64,000 nt of DNA from Membranipora membranacea (GCA_914767715.1 OU612070.1:24046025-24110024); one strand, 5' to 3'. Positions 23,279 to 36,976 are shown, numbered from the stretch's first letter. Notes: generated by a model from the sequence alone, not told the origin. Made by a program: numbers and translations.

Positions 23279-26200
23279 ATGAGGTTGAGTTTAGTTCTAT
23301 GTCTGCTCGGCCTCCTGGCTGTAATTTGTGTGGTCAAAGCTCGGGAGGTGAGTAATATTAAGTCTCCACTTCTATGTCTGTATTTTATTTGATTGTGGAA
23401 GTGTATTATTCCTTTTTTTTGTATGTCGGTCTTGAAGCATTGCGCTATAAAAGCTCTTTATGTGCTCATTTCAGCCAATATGTTGGCTATTTCAGGCTGG
23501 TTTATTCTTTTGACCATCAAACCCTTGGTGACATGTATCGTTTATTTTTTTAGGATGAGGCTGAAAATAAGCATATAGAGAAGCGAGGACCCAAACATCA
23601 TAAGTATGTCAACAGTAAGTAGCCATTCAATTATCTAATCCTGATTTCTGGAGCAAAATTGTCAATCCTGTTACTACCCAGGTGACAAATGATTTTTTCT
23701 GTATTGCATCAAGGAGTTGGAAGAAACTCGAAACCGTTAGAGGTCGCTCCAACTCCTCGATCCCCTCGTCTACATATTGTCAAATGATATCTTAGTTTTT
23801 GTCTTTTTGCAAGCTGTGTATTTTGTTGTTGCCATTAATTTTATTACATTATTCTGAGTAATACAAAAAGTACAATGGAGTTACAGCGGTTGATTCACAA
23901 GTCATGACTAGCCGCCTAGAGTCAGTCTGCTCTAAATTGGTTGTGAATTACCTCAATGAGGTGTGTAGTCTAAATGCTTAGTGTCTGAGCACTAAGACTA
24001 AGTGGTGTAATACTGTCTACTTGTGTGGTAATCTAGTCACTTTTTATTCCAAGTTATTTTGTTCGACCGAATTCTTTTGAAATTGTCACATTTGTTGTAA
24101 TCATCACAATGCGTGTAATTTATCTATATCAAATGGAAGTTTCATGTTTTGTAGATTGCGATAAAAACTACGAATGCGGAAGTCGTGGTAAATGTGTTAA
24201 GAAACATGTCCACAAGCGCAGTAAAAGGTAAAATCTCAACAAAACGTGCAGTTCAAGTCATCTGGCTTTTAGAACCTTGTGAACTATCTTAAACCCAAAT
24301 ACAATGAAAGAAGACTGCCTGCTCTGCACTCCTTTATTTTTGATGGCTTATCAGCTAATCCCTATCCATCTATGCTTTCAATCTTTGCCTAATATTTTTA
24401 GATCTGCGACTTCATGCATGTATGTTCATTTGTTTCTGGATAAAGGTCCCTCACTTAATCTGCACCAGAATGAATATAGTAAATATAAATGAATATTACT
24501 TTCAACCTAGCAAACAACAGGCTGTATAGAGTTGCTCAAAAGGATTGTCACTTCGTAATTACGATGTATGTTATTACATTCATTGTTAATCCTCCCCTTG
24601 GTTTATGTCATGTGAATTTTTTTTATTTCAGTCATCATTACGATGTATACTCTTGTGTTTGTGATGCTGGATATAACGGAGCACTGTGCCAGTATTCTAC
24701 ATGCTCTGGTGTAACCTGTCAGAATGGTGGAAAGGCTGTCCCTCAGGCCGGTGGGGCGTGTGTATGCTGTGAGTATTATATAAATCTGATCAAGGAGAAA
24801 GACCTCTACCTTTTCGCTAGATCAATTAAACATATTTGCAGTTTTTGTATTCTTATAAGTGCTCGAACGAAAATCTTATGATTTGTTTTTTCATTCTGAT
24901 GACTTTATTTTCCATAGTCAGTTGGCAGCAGAAACAGAGGAGGTTGGTTGCAAAAGGTGATGCCTAATTCAATTAACTGAAAATTATCTCGGACTGGTTC
25001 TTTTGTGAAAACCACTTGGCTCCAGAACCACCATGTCAACCACATAACAGAATATATTTGTTTATTTTTCAGCTTGTCCAACTGGTTACAGCGGACTCTC
25101 ATGTCAAAAGGACAGATGTCAACCTAACCCATGTGGTACACATGGATCATGTACAGTGACCGGTGATGGGACCACATTTACATGTAGCTGTCACCCTGGA
25201 TACGGAGGAAGAGTGTGTAGACAGAATCTCTGTGATAGTAAGTGATTTGATGATAAACTCTAATGGTCTAAAGGTCTACCGTGATATTGAATATCTAGAT
25301 TCTCAATTTCTCTTTACATTTATTCCGTGACCACCATGTGAGAAGTTGTGCTAAACCTAGCTATAAAATGACAGCCCAGTTGACGCAGCTAGAGTTCTCG
25401 AGTTGTCACATCCTGACAATCTGTCTTACCCACTTTGTGCAATTAGTTAACATATAGCAGAATTGAAGCATATGCATATTATATATGATCAGTATATGCA
25501 TATTATTTTGTGTTTGATTTTGTAGGCTTGGACTGCGGAGATGGACAGTGTGTGATCGCCGGTAAGCAGACGACATGTAAATGTCCTCTAGGCTGGGCAG
25601 GAGCTAACTGTCAAAAGTCTCCCTGTCATAGAGACCGTGAGTTTGTCATTATACTAGACTAGGGAATTGCATCGATACACTCAGAGGCTCTTTAGCAGTA
25701 AGACTCGGAATTTAGAGATGACCAAGTCATGTAACATAGGACTATTGAAGTCGTCAGCATCAAAACTAATTGCAATCTGCTTAAAAATGTATGTGAGTGA
25801 AGCAAAGATGCATTGGAAAAAGAAAAGTATTTGATGTGATTGATTTCGATTTTACAATCTGGATTAGCAGGAAAGGACGCTTGGAACATGTTGAAATGTA
25901 AAAGATGTAAACTTAGTAACAGGTAATACATACTTGAAATTCCACAAAATGGCCCAGCTGGATTCCAAGCTCAGTTGAATACTGAATTACACCACAAATG
26001 AATCATCTTATATCGCAGTTTCTTCATCTCTCATTCATAACTGATTTAACCATGTCTCATCTTTTCAGTGTTCAACTGTGTACATGGAAAAAAGGTATTG
26101 TCCACTGACAAGAGCAAGTGCTTTTGCCGTAAGTTTAATATCATTATACAATCCTCTACATATACAGGAATTTTTTGTGTATTTCATAAAGTTCAGATTT

Positions 26201-29200
26201 TACCAGCTGATTCTTTTATATCAACTGTAGTTTTATAATCAATGACTCACTTAGGTAGTGTCTGCTCATACATGAGAGAAGGCGAGTTTGGAGTTTACAA
26301 TATCTAAAATCCAGATGTAACCATTTTCAAATAATTCTGAACCGATCATATCTCACAACTCATGTTGTCTCAATGTACATTTCAACACAATTGCAGGTAT
26401 TCCTAGACAGCTATCTGTTCTTTTTGTAGAATGTGAGAATGGTTTTTGGGGTAATGAATGTACGAAGAGAAGTCCTTGTAGTGCATCAATGTGCGGGGGA
26501 ACATCTCGAGGTGCTTGTGTTTCAACATCCGCAAGCCCAGGCTATAAGTGTCAGTGCCTAGCCGGCTACGGAGGAGTTGATTGTAACACACCAATATGTC
26601 ATGGTAAGCTAATTTAAATCAATTGGTTCCAAGTAAGATATCCCAAATGCCTCTGAATCTTGAACGGAGTAAAGTTTTGATGGTTTCAACATATGGGAAT
26701 GACTTGTGTGCTCCACTGCTGTAATTTTTTAGACATATTTATGAATTATTGCGTGGATACCATTATTTCAAGAGGTCTGAAGATATATGGGCTCAGCAGA
26801 AACTAGGCATCGTGGGTTTAAGCTAATGCCAATCAGGTAAATAGTCATGAGCATATCACACACTGTATTATGCATTGGCATTGGCAAAGTTTCTCAATAG
26901 AACAGAAGTTGTCTCTCCTTAATAAATGACAAGACAACTCATAATTGTTCAGGTTTCACTTTGTGATGTCTGATAAATCTTTGATATACGATTTTGTAGC
27001 TAATCACTGTCTGCACAGTGGAACATGTTACGTGGACAGAGTCGGACTCCCACAGTGTAGATGTAGAACTGGTTACTCAGGAAATCAATGTGAAATTGTA
27101 ACAAACACATGTCCAGGTAAAGGTCTACGGATATTCAAAGTAGCTGCTCAATTTTAATGAAGCCTTATGTGATTTTTACTGATGCGTGTATGAAGTTCCT
27201 GTATGACAAGGCTGTACAGATTTGACCTAAGACTGCAACCACTTCATTAAAAATTCATTGAAAGTAAGCTTGGAATCCTAGACCCTATCCGAGAAAAACA
27301 AAAGAACTTACACATGTAATTCAAAAACTGAATCAAATGTTGACACTGATTGTCTGTTCTGATTCATGATCCATTCATGATATGACAAGGGTTCCCGGGT
27401 ATATCTCACTTTCAAAATATAAAAAGACAAAATGGCCTGCATAACAATTTACTTTAATTCTGTTATAAATCGCTTAGCTTGCAATAATACCCAATATGCC
27501 AACGCCAAGCCAGTGTAATCACAAAGCTTTGGTTGTGGCGACCAGGCATAGTTTTAGCAGAATGCTTTCTTCAGTCTTGTTCCTACTTGCTTATAGCTAA
27601 TCACTGTCTGAACGGAGGAAACTGTTATGTGGACCATGTCGGAGCTCTTCACTGTACATGTCCACAAGGATACTCAGGATCTCGCTGTGATGTCAACAGG
27701 TGCACATGTAAGTGTTGTCTTAACGGACTAGTGTAAGCATGTAAACATTATATTAATACTTATAAAGTAAGAGGATATTAACAACGAGGGCTTTTGAGGT
27801 CACTGAAAAGACAACAAAACTAGATTTAAAAAGTGTCATCTCACGTATATGGTAGCCATTTCAGCGATGCGCTTTCCTCCAAAACCTTCCCCCACCACCC
27901 AACAACGGGGCCCTGCCATCCTTTTATTACCACCTTATTTAGCCTCAGATTTCTTTGAACCTTACTTCATATGTTTCTATGCCACAAACAGATTTCATTC
28001 GCATTTCAGCTTCTCCGTGCAGAAATGGGGGTAATTGTAACCCAGACCCACGTAAGACCATGTGTACATGCCCCTCCGGATTCAGTGGAGCTAAGTGTCA
28101 GAGTCCTGTGTGTGCCTCAGCTTGTCTCAACGGTGGTTCCTGCTCAGTAAACAGTCAGGGTAGACCTCAGTGTACCTGCCCAACTGGTTACTCTGGCTCC
28201 AAATGTGAAGTTAACAGATGCTCTGGTATGCATTCACGTTAGAACCACTTTTGTTTTCATTTTGAATGTCGTGGGGATGCAATTTCGAACACTGGGGAAA
28301 TGGATCAAATTAGGTTATGACTATCGCTCAGACCGCTGCAATGCGAGTTGATGGCATTACATTATCAAACACTCTTGAGTGATTGACAATGTAATGCCAC
28401 CAACTCGCATTGCAGCCCGCTGATCACTTAGACTGGGTAAACAACATAATAACGATCAAATGATTAGAGGATTTTTGTGCTTTCAATTCACACAGTGTAG
28501 CTTGTGTGGCAGCTGTAACATTCTCATTTGGATACACAGACATGTCATGTTATTGGACATTGTTAGAGATCAGTCTTTCTCTCACAGGCTCCCCGTGTAA
28601 GAATGGAGGTAATTGTAACGCTGACCCTCGACAGTCACTCTGTAGCTGCCCTGCAGGTTACTCTGGCTCTAGATGTGAATTCAACAGATGCTCAGGTTAG
28701 TGAAGACTCGGCCTTTTAACCGAGAGTGAACCAACTGAGACCTGCTCAAGCGTGACCACACCTCTTGATAACATCTGACCTTAAATTAGGAAGCCTACTC
28801 GGATAAAACATTTTGAATTGAACAGTAAATGTATGTAAAGTATGTCAATATTGAAAAAAAAATTTAGATTTAAAGGTGCATTATGTGAAGCATCGCTTTT
28901 TTCCTTATCTTTTGTGTCTTTTTTTGTGCATTTCCAGTAGATATTTTACTCTGTCTTTAGATCTCGATCTGTGTCTGTTTGAATCTGATTATAATGATCC
29001 CTTTTTATTCAGGATCCCCTTGCAAGAACGGAGGTAACTGTAACACTGATATCCGACAGCCTCTATGTAGCTGTCCAGTAGGATTCAGTGGAGCTCAATG
29101 TCAGACTGGAGTATGCCCTAAGAACCATTGTTTTAATGGCGGTAACTGCTATGTTAACAGATTTGGACAGGCTATGTGCACCTGCCCCAACGGCGCTACT

Positions 29201-32200
29201 GGTGCTCGATGTGAAAACAACAGATGCTCAAGTAAGAATCGTAGAAACTCAATCGGTTACTGAGAGACTGTGACATCATAATGCAGAGAATAGGAGTTAC
29301 CTTTCCTTATGGGAGGCACTTTTTCCACATCAATATTTCATGCCAAGTAGAGCATTGAAATTTTACCATGCATTTCTGACAAACCTTTATCATTGGTCTT
29401 TGGGTAGACTTTTATAGTTTTTATATTGCTATTGTTATTATCATTATCGTCATTATCATTGTGGTTTGGGCACTTCAAAGCATCTTAGAAATAGGATAAA
29501 GAAAATGTCATATTGACTCGTCGACAAGTGGAGGGTACTGGCTTATCAAAGGCAAGCTACATGCGTAGTCAGATTCTGCTACACTATCATACTTTGATTC
29601 TCTTGTAGCATCACCGTGTAAAAATGGCGGAGTGTGTAGCACAGACTTAAGTAAATCTCTGTGCACCTGTAAGACTGGTTACCTCGGACAGACTTGTGAC
29701 GTCGCTGTATGTAAGTCTGACTCCTGTCTACATGGCAAGTGTACTGTGTCCAGTAATAATCTACCACAGTGTAGGTGAGTCCACTGTGCGCTCTTAAAGT
29801 CACATTATAAATCTGCATACCTACTTTGTACAATTTACCATCATTTCTCTTGTAGTAGTAAGTAGTAGTAAGGTATGATCAACTGACTTAGCTTGGTGCT
29901 CTTCTGTCCATATCATCTCCAACTGGAAAATTAAACATGAAAAAGAATGGATTTCAGCCCAGTATTCCATTACCTGCTCAAATAGCAGGATCACCGGGGC
30001 ATAACATCACACCTAATGTTATATTTGTTGATTGACAGTTGTGAGGGAGGATACACTGGCTCTAGATGTGATGTATCACCCTGTCTCAGTGAGGATTGTA
30101 ATGGTCAGGGTACCTGTGTAGTCAGCGCCCAGAAGACTGCCTCCTGTCAGTGCCAGACAGGATACGGTGGTGATAAGTGTCAGACAGCCTCCTCCTGTCC
30201 TCCTAATCACTGTGGACGTCACTCTTACGGCTGCTCTGTCGTCAACGGGCAGGCAACCTGTAGCTGTTTTGCTGGTTAGTTTTATTAAATTATTATGTTA
30301 TCTCGGTGTGCCTTATGTAGGCTGTGTTATCACTAGAATGCCATGTAAATGACCCAGATGTTAGTAGATATATTCTTGGGCTATAGTTTAATGCGGTGAC
30401 TGGGTCACTGGATTGGAAGTCTTAAAATGATTAAATGTCCTCTCTGCACTAAACGTAGAGTTATTATGTTATTATTATATTATTTTATATTTTTTCCCAT
30501 TTTTGGGTTAAATCATTTTTATGATAGTTATGGTCGGTGGTTAAACTTGTTTGCGAGGGCCGTTTTACCATTTCTATAAAAAATACACTGGGAAGCTTTC
30601 ACATTTCCTAAATACAAGTTTGCAACAACCCAGAGATGGCCTGTATACACCAATTAATTTATATAACTTTTGTGCATAGCCAACGTGCTGGCACTGATTG
30701 GCTACTTGGTTCCACCCTATAGCCAATCAAAGCCAACACATTGGTTAGTCACTCTTTACCTTAGAAATAGATCCCTATGTCTATAACCTGTATATAGGTA
30801 AAAATGTCTGATAATCATACACTTTACCATTTAAAAGGTTACTATGGAGGCCGGTGTGAGAAGTACCAGTGTTCACCTAACAACTGTATGAACGGAGATT
30901 GTGTTATCAAACCTCCGTACACCGATCCCTACTCCTGCTCATGCTGGCCTGGGTTCTCTGGCCCTCTGTGTGACTCCTGTGACTCCAGTAGTTACTGTCA
31001 GAATGGGGGCACATGTGTGGCTGCTATATTCTCCACCAAGGAATGCTACTGTCTCCCTGGAACTAGCGGTGACAGGTATGTATATTAGAATGATAATTGT
31101 TCCATAGGCAAGAGAGATGCATGTTTTAAATTTTTGAAAAAGGAAAATTTTATTCCCCCCAACTATTGCCGTAATATCTTTGGCACATTATGGTTAACTT
31201 CCGCCCGGGATGATACTGTCCCTGCAAAATGAAATGGTGTATGAAAAGCACTGATAAAATTTCAGCGACTCTATTTCATTGTGCAGGTAACTCTGAGTTG
31301 GGAGAGACGCACCCATTCTTCATCAATGTATCTCTTTTGATTAGATGTATATGCAAATAGATCAGATTGTCAGGCCTATCAATACTCGCACTGAGAATAT
31401 GAGTAGTAATGATAATTTGAGTAAAACAAAAATCCATAACCACTGATATGAATATTTTTATCTCATAATTCATTTTTATCTCGATGTTAGCATCTTTGGA
31501 TAAAGAGTGTACATTAAAACAAACAAACAAACATATCAATGTCTCTAGCTGCATATGCGTCAAAATTAGCTAAATCAGCCAACCTTGTTTTAGGCGTCAC
31601 TTTACCTTAACAAAACATCATTTCACACTTTTTTAGATGCGAGAAAAAGCAGTGTGGAGGTGCCAACTGTGCTAACGGAGTGTGTAACGCCAAAACTCAG
31701 AAATGTGAATGTAGCCCAGGCTATCAGGGCACCAGCTGCGATCAGCATGCATGTGATCCAGTTCTCAACACATGTAACGGTAGGTTTTACCCATAGACCT
31801 AATAATATTGATGATTAAGTCTATGGTTTTACTCTAATTTCTCAACCCCTTTATCATGATACATTTCGAAGACTAGTTGTTGCGGAGTTGCGGCTCCCAT
31901 ACCAATATGAGGCTGGACAAACCCTGAGGATAACTGCGTCTGTAGACACTCACAAGAAGCAAGATTTGATCTTCATCATTTAGTTTTCTTATTAGGAAAT
32001 ATTGTGCCTCTTGTAGGTCACAGATTAGTCTAGCTCCATAATGATTTCTTATTTGAGTTCAGTTTCCCTAATGATATTTATCAAAACTGTGACTTGCAGT
32101 TTTTAGGCTTACAATTATTATTCTGATGTTTGATATCTGATTTTCAGGTGGTACATGCACACAGATATCCGGCCTGTTTGGCTATGTCTGCTCAGCCTGT

Positions 32201-34035
32201 AAAAACGGATTCACTGGACAGCGATGTCAGATAAGCCCCTGCTCTTCTTCACCCTGTGCCAACGGCGGTGTCTGCTCAACATCCACACAAGTCTCATCCG
32301 GATACAAATGCACATGTCCGAGTGGCTTCAGCGGTACAAACTGTGGAACATCATCCTGTCAAGGCTACAACTGCAATGGTGGAACCTGTTCTCAGAATGT
32401 CAACGGTAACCCTGTGTGCTCAAACTGTCCCTCAGGCTACACAGGAGCTAGATGTGACCAGGCTGTCTGTAAGGCAGACTCGTGCCTCAATGGTGGTCAG
32501 TGTCAGTCAGTGAATGGAAGCCCTCAGTGCACCTGTCCTACAGGTTACTCAGGAACAAAGTGTGAGCTCAACCCCTGCAACAACAAAGTCTGTCAGAACG
32601 GAGGCGTGTGCAAACTACAGAAGATGGCTTCCTCCACCACCGCTGCCTGTCAGTGTCCCCTCTCACATACCGGGCAGAGCTGCGAGCTGTCTGTATGTAA
32701 GGCTGATTCCTGTGAGAAGTCCGGTACGTGTGTACCTGTAGCTGGTAACCCTACCTGTCAGTGTAACCCTGGATACTCAGGCACCAGATGTGAACTGGAC
32801 CCCTGTCACAGCACCAACTGTCAAAACGGTGGAGTGTGTCAACTATCCAAATCAGCTACCACTGCCAGCTGTAAATGTCCCGACACTCACCAAGGCCAGT
32901 TCTGTGAGATAGCCGTATGCAAGCCAGATTCATGTGAGAGCAGCGGAACCTGTGTGCCTGTCGCCGGGCAGCCCACCTGTCAATGTGACCCAGGATTCAA
33001 CGGCACCAGATGTCAGAACGATCTGTGCAGCGCAAGTCCTTGTCAGAATTTTGGAATCTGTGTACCACAGCCTGGAAGCTTCAGCTGTAACTGTGTGCAA
33101 GGCTACGGCGGTGACAGATGTCAGGTCAGGATTGGCCATTATTACGGATAAATCCAGAAGAATTCCTTTGTATTGTCATAGGGTTATGTAGACCTAAGAT
33201 ATTGTCAGCCATTTCCAAGTCATCATCGTCATTACTGCCTCATTTGGTATCCCTGCTTGTTCATGTCATAAAATTGTCATTATCGTTGTGACCTTGAACT
33301 CGCTGGCATACACTCTGCTATATCAACAAAATATATTTACTTAATTATTTATGTATAGAGGTTGGCTTGAAAGTATAAAAATAACAAATAGTTAACGGCG
33401 ACTTGTTGACCTCATTTATTGTATGTCTTATCTTATTTCAGACTGATCCCTGCGGTGGGTGTGGACCTGGTTCATGTGCTACTAACCAGGTCGGTAATCC
33501 CACCTGTTCTTGTCCTCTCGGCTTCTCTGGTAGTAACTGTGAGATAGATGTATGTGATGGACAGGACCGGTGTGCGCAGGGATCTACCTGTGACAGACTC
33601 AGTACTACAGAATACCAATGTCTATGTGCTCCTGGGTCAGTACCAAACTAATACCTATGTCTATTTTAACCTTGTAACTTGTCTCCCGTGCTGTATCAAT
33701 ATACCTATGTCGTTGGTGACTGGTTACCTATTTGCCGTTTTTATTAGCGTCAGTAGAACTTTGGTTGCACCATGAAGAAGCAATACTCGTTCTTTATCGT
33801 TTTACCCTGTTGCTGTTTGTTGTTTCTGTAGTTAGTTTGCAGTGGACAAATTAAAAATATTAATTATGATATTTTATACAGATACACAGGATTCTTGTGT
33901 GATGAGGAGTTATGTGGTACTAATCAAGCCTGTGAGAATGGAGGAGTTTGTGACAAGGCCCAGCAGGTGTGTACCTGTAGTGGTGGATATTATGGTAAAT
34001 ACTGCGAAAGCTTCAGAAGGACACCTGTCGGATAA
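23279..34035 (+). CDS. Secreted protein of about 32 EGF-like repeats, 20 exons
   Basis: Large extracellular protein, 1,242 residues by the exon model. Exons: 23279-23347, 23554-23614, 24155-24227, 24632-24768, 25073-25237, 25526-25636, 26069-26128, 26430-26603, 27000-27116, 27597-27707, 28010-28225, 28588-28695, 29013-29231, 29609-29774, 30039-30274, 30838-31075, 31637-31779, 32148-33124, 33442-33635, 33882-34035. Every phase closes. A signal peptide (MRLSLVLCLLGLLAVICVV) is followed by an acidic stretch ending IEKR, a likely propeptide cut at residue 34. The rest is about 32 six-cysteine EGF modules (typical: C.NGG.C......C.CP.GYSG..C). The first module carries a basic His-rich insert (VKKHVHKRSK). 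There is no transmembrane segment or other domain, and the chain ends CESFRRTPVG. It is not Notch, lacking LNR and ankyrin parts. Roles such as extracellular matrix, shell or adhesive secretion are possible but unproven. Confidence 0.9.
28335..28416. repeat. 82-nt near-perfect hairpin in an intron of the EGF-repeat gene
   Basis: Two 40-nt arms are separated by TT. The left starts GCTGCAATGCGAGTTGATGG and the right ends CCAACTCGCATTGCAGC. About 37 of 40 positions pair. It may be a miniature foldback element. The stem is long enough to be processed as small RNA, but nothing else supports an RNA gene. Confidence 0.7.
29262..29422. repeat. Half copy of the 19.9-kb foldback family
   Basis: GTGACATCATAATGCAGAGA, AGTAGAGCATTGAAATTTTA and GGTCTTTGGGTAGACTTTT correspond in order to parts of the foldback at 19863-20193. 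The piece sits just inside the intron after the exon ending at 29231. Confidence 0.6.
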
Positions 34036-34106
34036 TGAGACAAATGAGCCCAGCAACTTATTGTTATTCAGATTCAGTACTGTAATGTTTATATTAATAA
34101 TTCATA

Positions 34107-34119
34107 AATAAACAATAAA
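34107..34119 (+). terminator. Polyadenylation signals of the EGF-repeat gene
   Basis: Two AATAAA hexamers (34107-34112 and 34114-34119) lie 72 bp after the stop codon and are followed by an A-rich and then T-rich stretch. This gives a very short 3' UTR. Confidence 0.75.
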
Positions 34120-35178
34120 TTTATGAGAAAAAAAAATAGCTGGTGGATTTTTCAAGGGAGAATTTGAGTGGACTTCCTTTTATTGCATTTAGAGTTTTAT
34201 ACCTTTAATTGCCACATATGGGCCTCAAACACTGGCTAAGAAGTTAAAACCTTGTTTAAGATTTGAGTATGACATCATTCAACTGGTCCCCCTGGAATAA
34301 ACTTTAAAATATACTCAATGGAGTGATTGAAATCATTAAAGGTGTTTCTCAAGCTCACAAGCGTCAAAATTACCCCAATATCAGTGCAATTGTGTTTTTT
34401 GTTCTGAATTTGTGATCAGCCATATATACACACTCTTTTATTCGGCAGACAATATCATCTTGGAAGTATGTTTTCCATAACGTGCCAAAGAAATCAACGC
34501 AAAAGTTAGGGGGAAAAAGAGAAAAACTGATAACATTTTGGGTTTGGAAGATGGATTGGTATTATACTCTCAAGCAAGTACCTTTGCTGGCACTCGCTTG
34601 TGAGACCACCGTAGAGGGATATGATGTCACCGATACTTACAACTCATTTTTTATGCAGGGCTAACTAGTTGTTATACAATGTAGCCAGTGCAATTGTAGA
34701 GAGATGGCCCAGACAGATATTAACGCTGAAATTTTATAGTGGCACTTTGATTCAAAGTCCTGATCTAATATCACATGGGTTTTTTCGAATAGAGTCAATT
34801 TCTATGGATGCTTTGCCATATAGAGAGAATAGAAAGTCTGAGTCTATATTTAGGAAAGTTTTAAAGCTTCAAAAGATGTGTTACAGTTACTGCGGAACCT
34901 CCTTTCAAGCTATAACACAATGCCATACAATTGCTGATGCTAGGATACCAGCTGAATGCGACATAATGCACTAGAAGACCACAGCCTCGTTCTTGTCCCT
35001 CTTTGAGAGAATGATCTGTTGTTGAGAGTTGATACCAAGTGACAGCAGTGTTGTGTGTGTATGTATGTATTTATGTTCCTCCTAAAAACAACATTGTGTT
35101 GTACTGGAGTGAATTCCACTAGTAAAAAGACTTAGCAGTTAAACATGAAATGATAAAAAATGGTTACTAAAAATTATG
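34120..35178. other. Intergenic region without a recognised gene
   Basis: Only short open frames without family resemblance are seen. A stretch near 34430-34520 (CCATAACGTGCCAAAGAAATC) resembles 42780-42860 (TCATAACATGCCAAAGAAGAC), suggesting a dispersed repeat of unknown type. Confidence 0.4.
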
Positions 35179-35760
35179 TTAAAAATTAGAGTACTTATAA
35201 AAAAAGGTGTTTCCTAGTTTCTCTGTCCTACAGCGGGGCATCTGGGTGGCAAGAGATACCCGAGTCTGTCGCCCACTCTTCCTAATTATAAGCTTGTTGA
35301 GTCGGTGTCCCTTATCGTTGAAAATATTGGACATGGTGTTATGTGACAGGTAAGCTATAAAATCTTGGATATATGGCAGCTGATAATGACATATGGCATC
35401 TCTATAGTGCATATCACTGTTTATGACTTTCATCGCTCGCCTTTCTACCTGGATCACCTTCTCTAGAGACCACTCGGTAATGAGTGAACCCCACATTTGG
35501 CATCCATAAGTGAGCACAGATCGAATGTTGGCTGTGTAGTATAGTTTCAGACCTTGTGCATTCAGCTCTAGTCTTTTCAGTTCTCTCATGCCATATGCAC
35601 ATATGTCATCAATGTGGTCAGAGAAAGTTATCCTCTGATCAACTGTGATGCCCAGTGGCTTGGCATTTGATGATACTTTGAGAGTATGCCCGTCCATGGT
35701 GAACGTGGGGATGTACTTAGGTTCCGATAAAGTGCCTCTGTCATATTATAGCTAAAATGG
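35179..35760 (-). mobile_element. 5'-truncated reverse-transcriptase C-terminus
   Basis: A minus-strand frame of 172 codons from 35697 reads LKVSSNAKPLGITVDQRITF, then RSVLTYGCQMWG and ERRAMKVINSD. These are the C-terminal blocks of jockey/CR1-type reverse transcriptases ('K.LGV.ID..L.F..HI', 'RS.L.YG...W'). The similarity begins abruptly and the polymerase palm is absent, as in a 5'-truncated LINE insertion. The remaining frame is unusually intact compared with the other copies in the window, so it may be the youngest. Confidence 0.8.
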
Positions 35761-36893
35761 GTCGGGCCTGAAGTGGCTCTTTTAGATAGTGAAACAGCCG
35801 TCACCTGCCATTATCAGGTCATGACAATGACCGTTCTGGCTGTCACTGGAAATGCCATAATCATAACCATTTGTCATTCACTTCCAGTGGCAGAGATAAT
35901 AACGTTTAAGTAGACATTTATTACGATAACAATGACCAACTAATGGGCTATGTCCTGGTGTGTGTGGTTGTGCTTCGCCATCTTGTTGAGTATGAAGTGT
36001 TATTTATCGCTTTGCTAAAGGATGGATATTAGAAAATAGGCAATAAACAAACTTCAAAACCTACTTTTTATAATTTAATTGATATCATTATGATGTCCTA
36101 TTTTCACATCCTTTTGGTAATACTATATAAGAGATAGTTTTTACTCAGCTTAGTGAGTGTTTTTTGAGAGAGAAATAAAGATGCTAGTGTGCAATTAAAA
36201 TTCTCGTAACCGCTCAGTGTCCGGCATAGAGATTGAGTGCCGTCACAATGGCGAGGCATCGTTGAGATATCAGCTTTAAAATTTGTTTGTATTGGTTAGT
36301 TTTTCTCTAATGCTGATGGCTACATTTTGCTTTACATGTAAACCGGAGCAACATTAGGTAGTTTCATGTTCATGATGAGGACCATACGATGACTATGCGA
36401 CTAACTTTACCATGAATCACCTTTACTTACAACGCATACAAATGTCAGGAACTGAATCATCAGAGGTCTGAAAGCTTTATATTTTCTGGTTAGTTTTGGC
36501 AGTTCCATGTCATAGCCAGAGGAGAGTGAGAAGTCCTATATTGAATAGTACAATATTGCATCAAGTCATGCACAATGTAAATCATTGAAAGAGGATAAAT
36601 AAAATTCACCTGAGTTCTTTGCAGATAGATTGACATATTACATGGAAGATAAGCTTTAAAACAAATCTAACCCAACGGCAAGAATGTCTAAGAAATTTGT
36701 CACTTTCACTACGGCTGAAGTTCGGGTTAAACACAGACTTTGTACCAATGTGTTGTAATCATGCTCCTTTGTAATGCAAACTTTCTTTGCAACTAGGTAT
36801 TGCACATTTGGAATTCAACAATACACAAACTACACACTTTTTTTGCAATGTGTATTACATACATGTCCTCATCCTGTATCCATGTAGAACCGT
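35761..36893. other. Intergenic region without a recognised gene
   Basis: A TATATAAG-like stretch near 36124 is followed by ATGCTAGTGTGCAATTAA, too short to call a gene. No repeat boundary could be set. Confidence 0.4.
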
Positions 36894-36934
36894 CAGAATC
36901 ATCAGAAGCTGTAATACAGCTTCTGATGATTCTG
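36894..36934. repeat. 41-nt hairpin with perfect 19-bp stem
   Basis: The arms CAGAATCATCAGAAGCTGT and ACAGCTTCTGATGATTCTG are exact complements around AAT. It lies 43 bp before the minisatellite. Confidence 0.75.
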
Positions 36935-36976
36935 TATGCCAAATTCTTGCTGTCATCTCTCCAATGGTTGATTATT

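Noticed and set aside
23279-34035. Reading the EGF gene as a Notch orthologue
   Set aside because: There are no LNR modules, transmembrane segment, ankyrin repeats or long cytoplasmic tail. The chain ends 15 residues after the last EGF module region, followed by two polyA signals.
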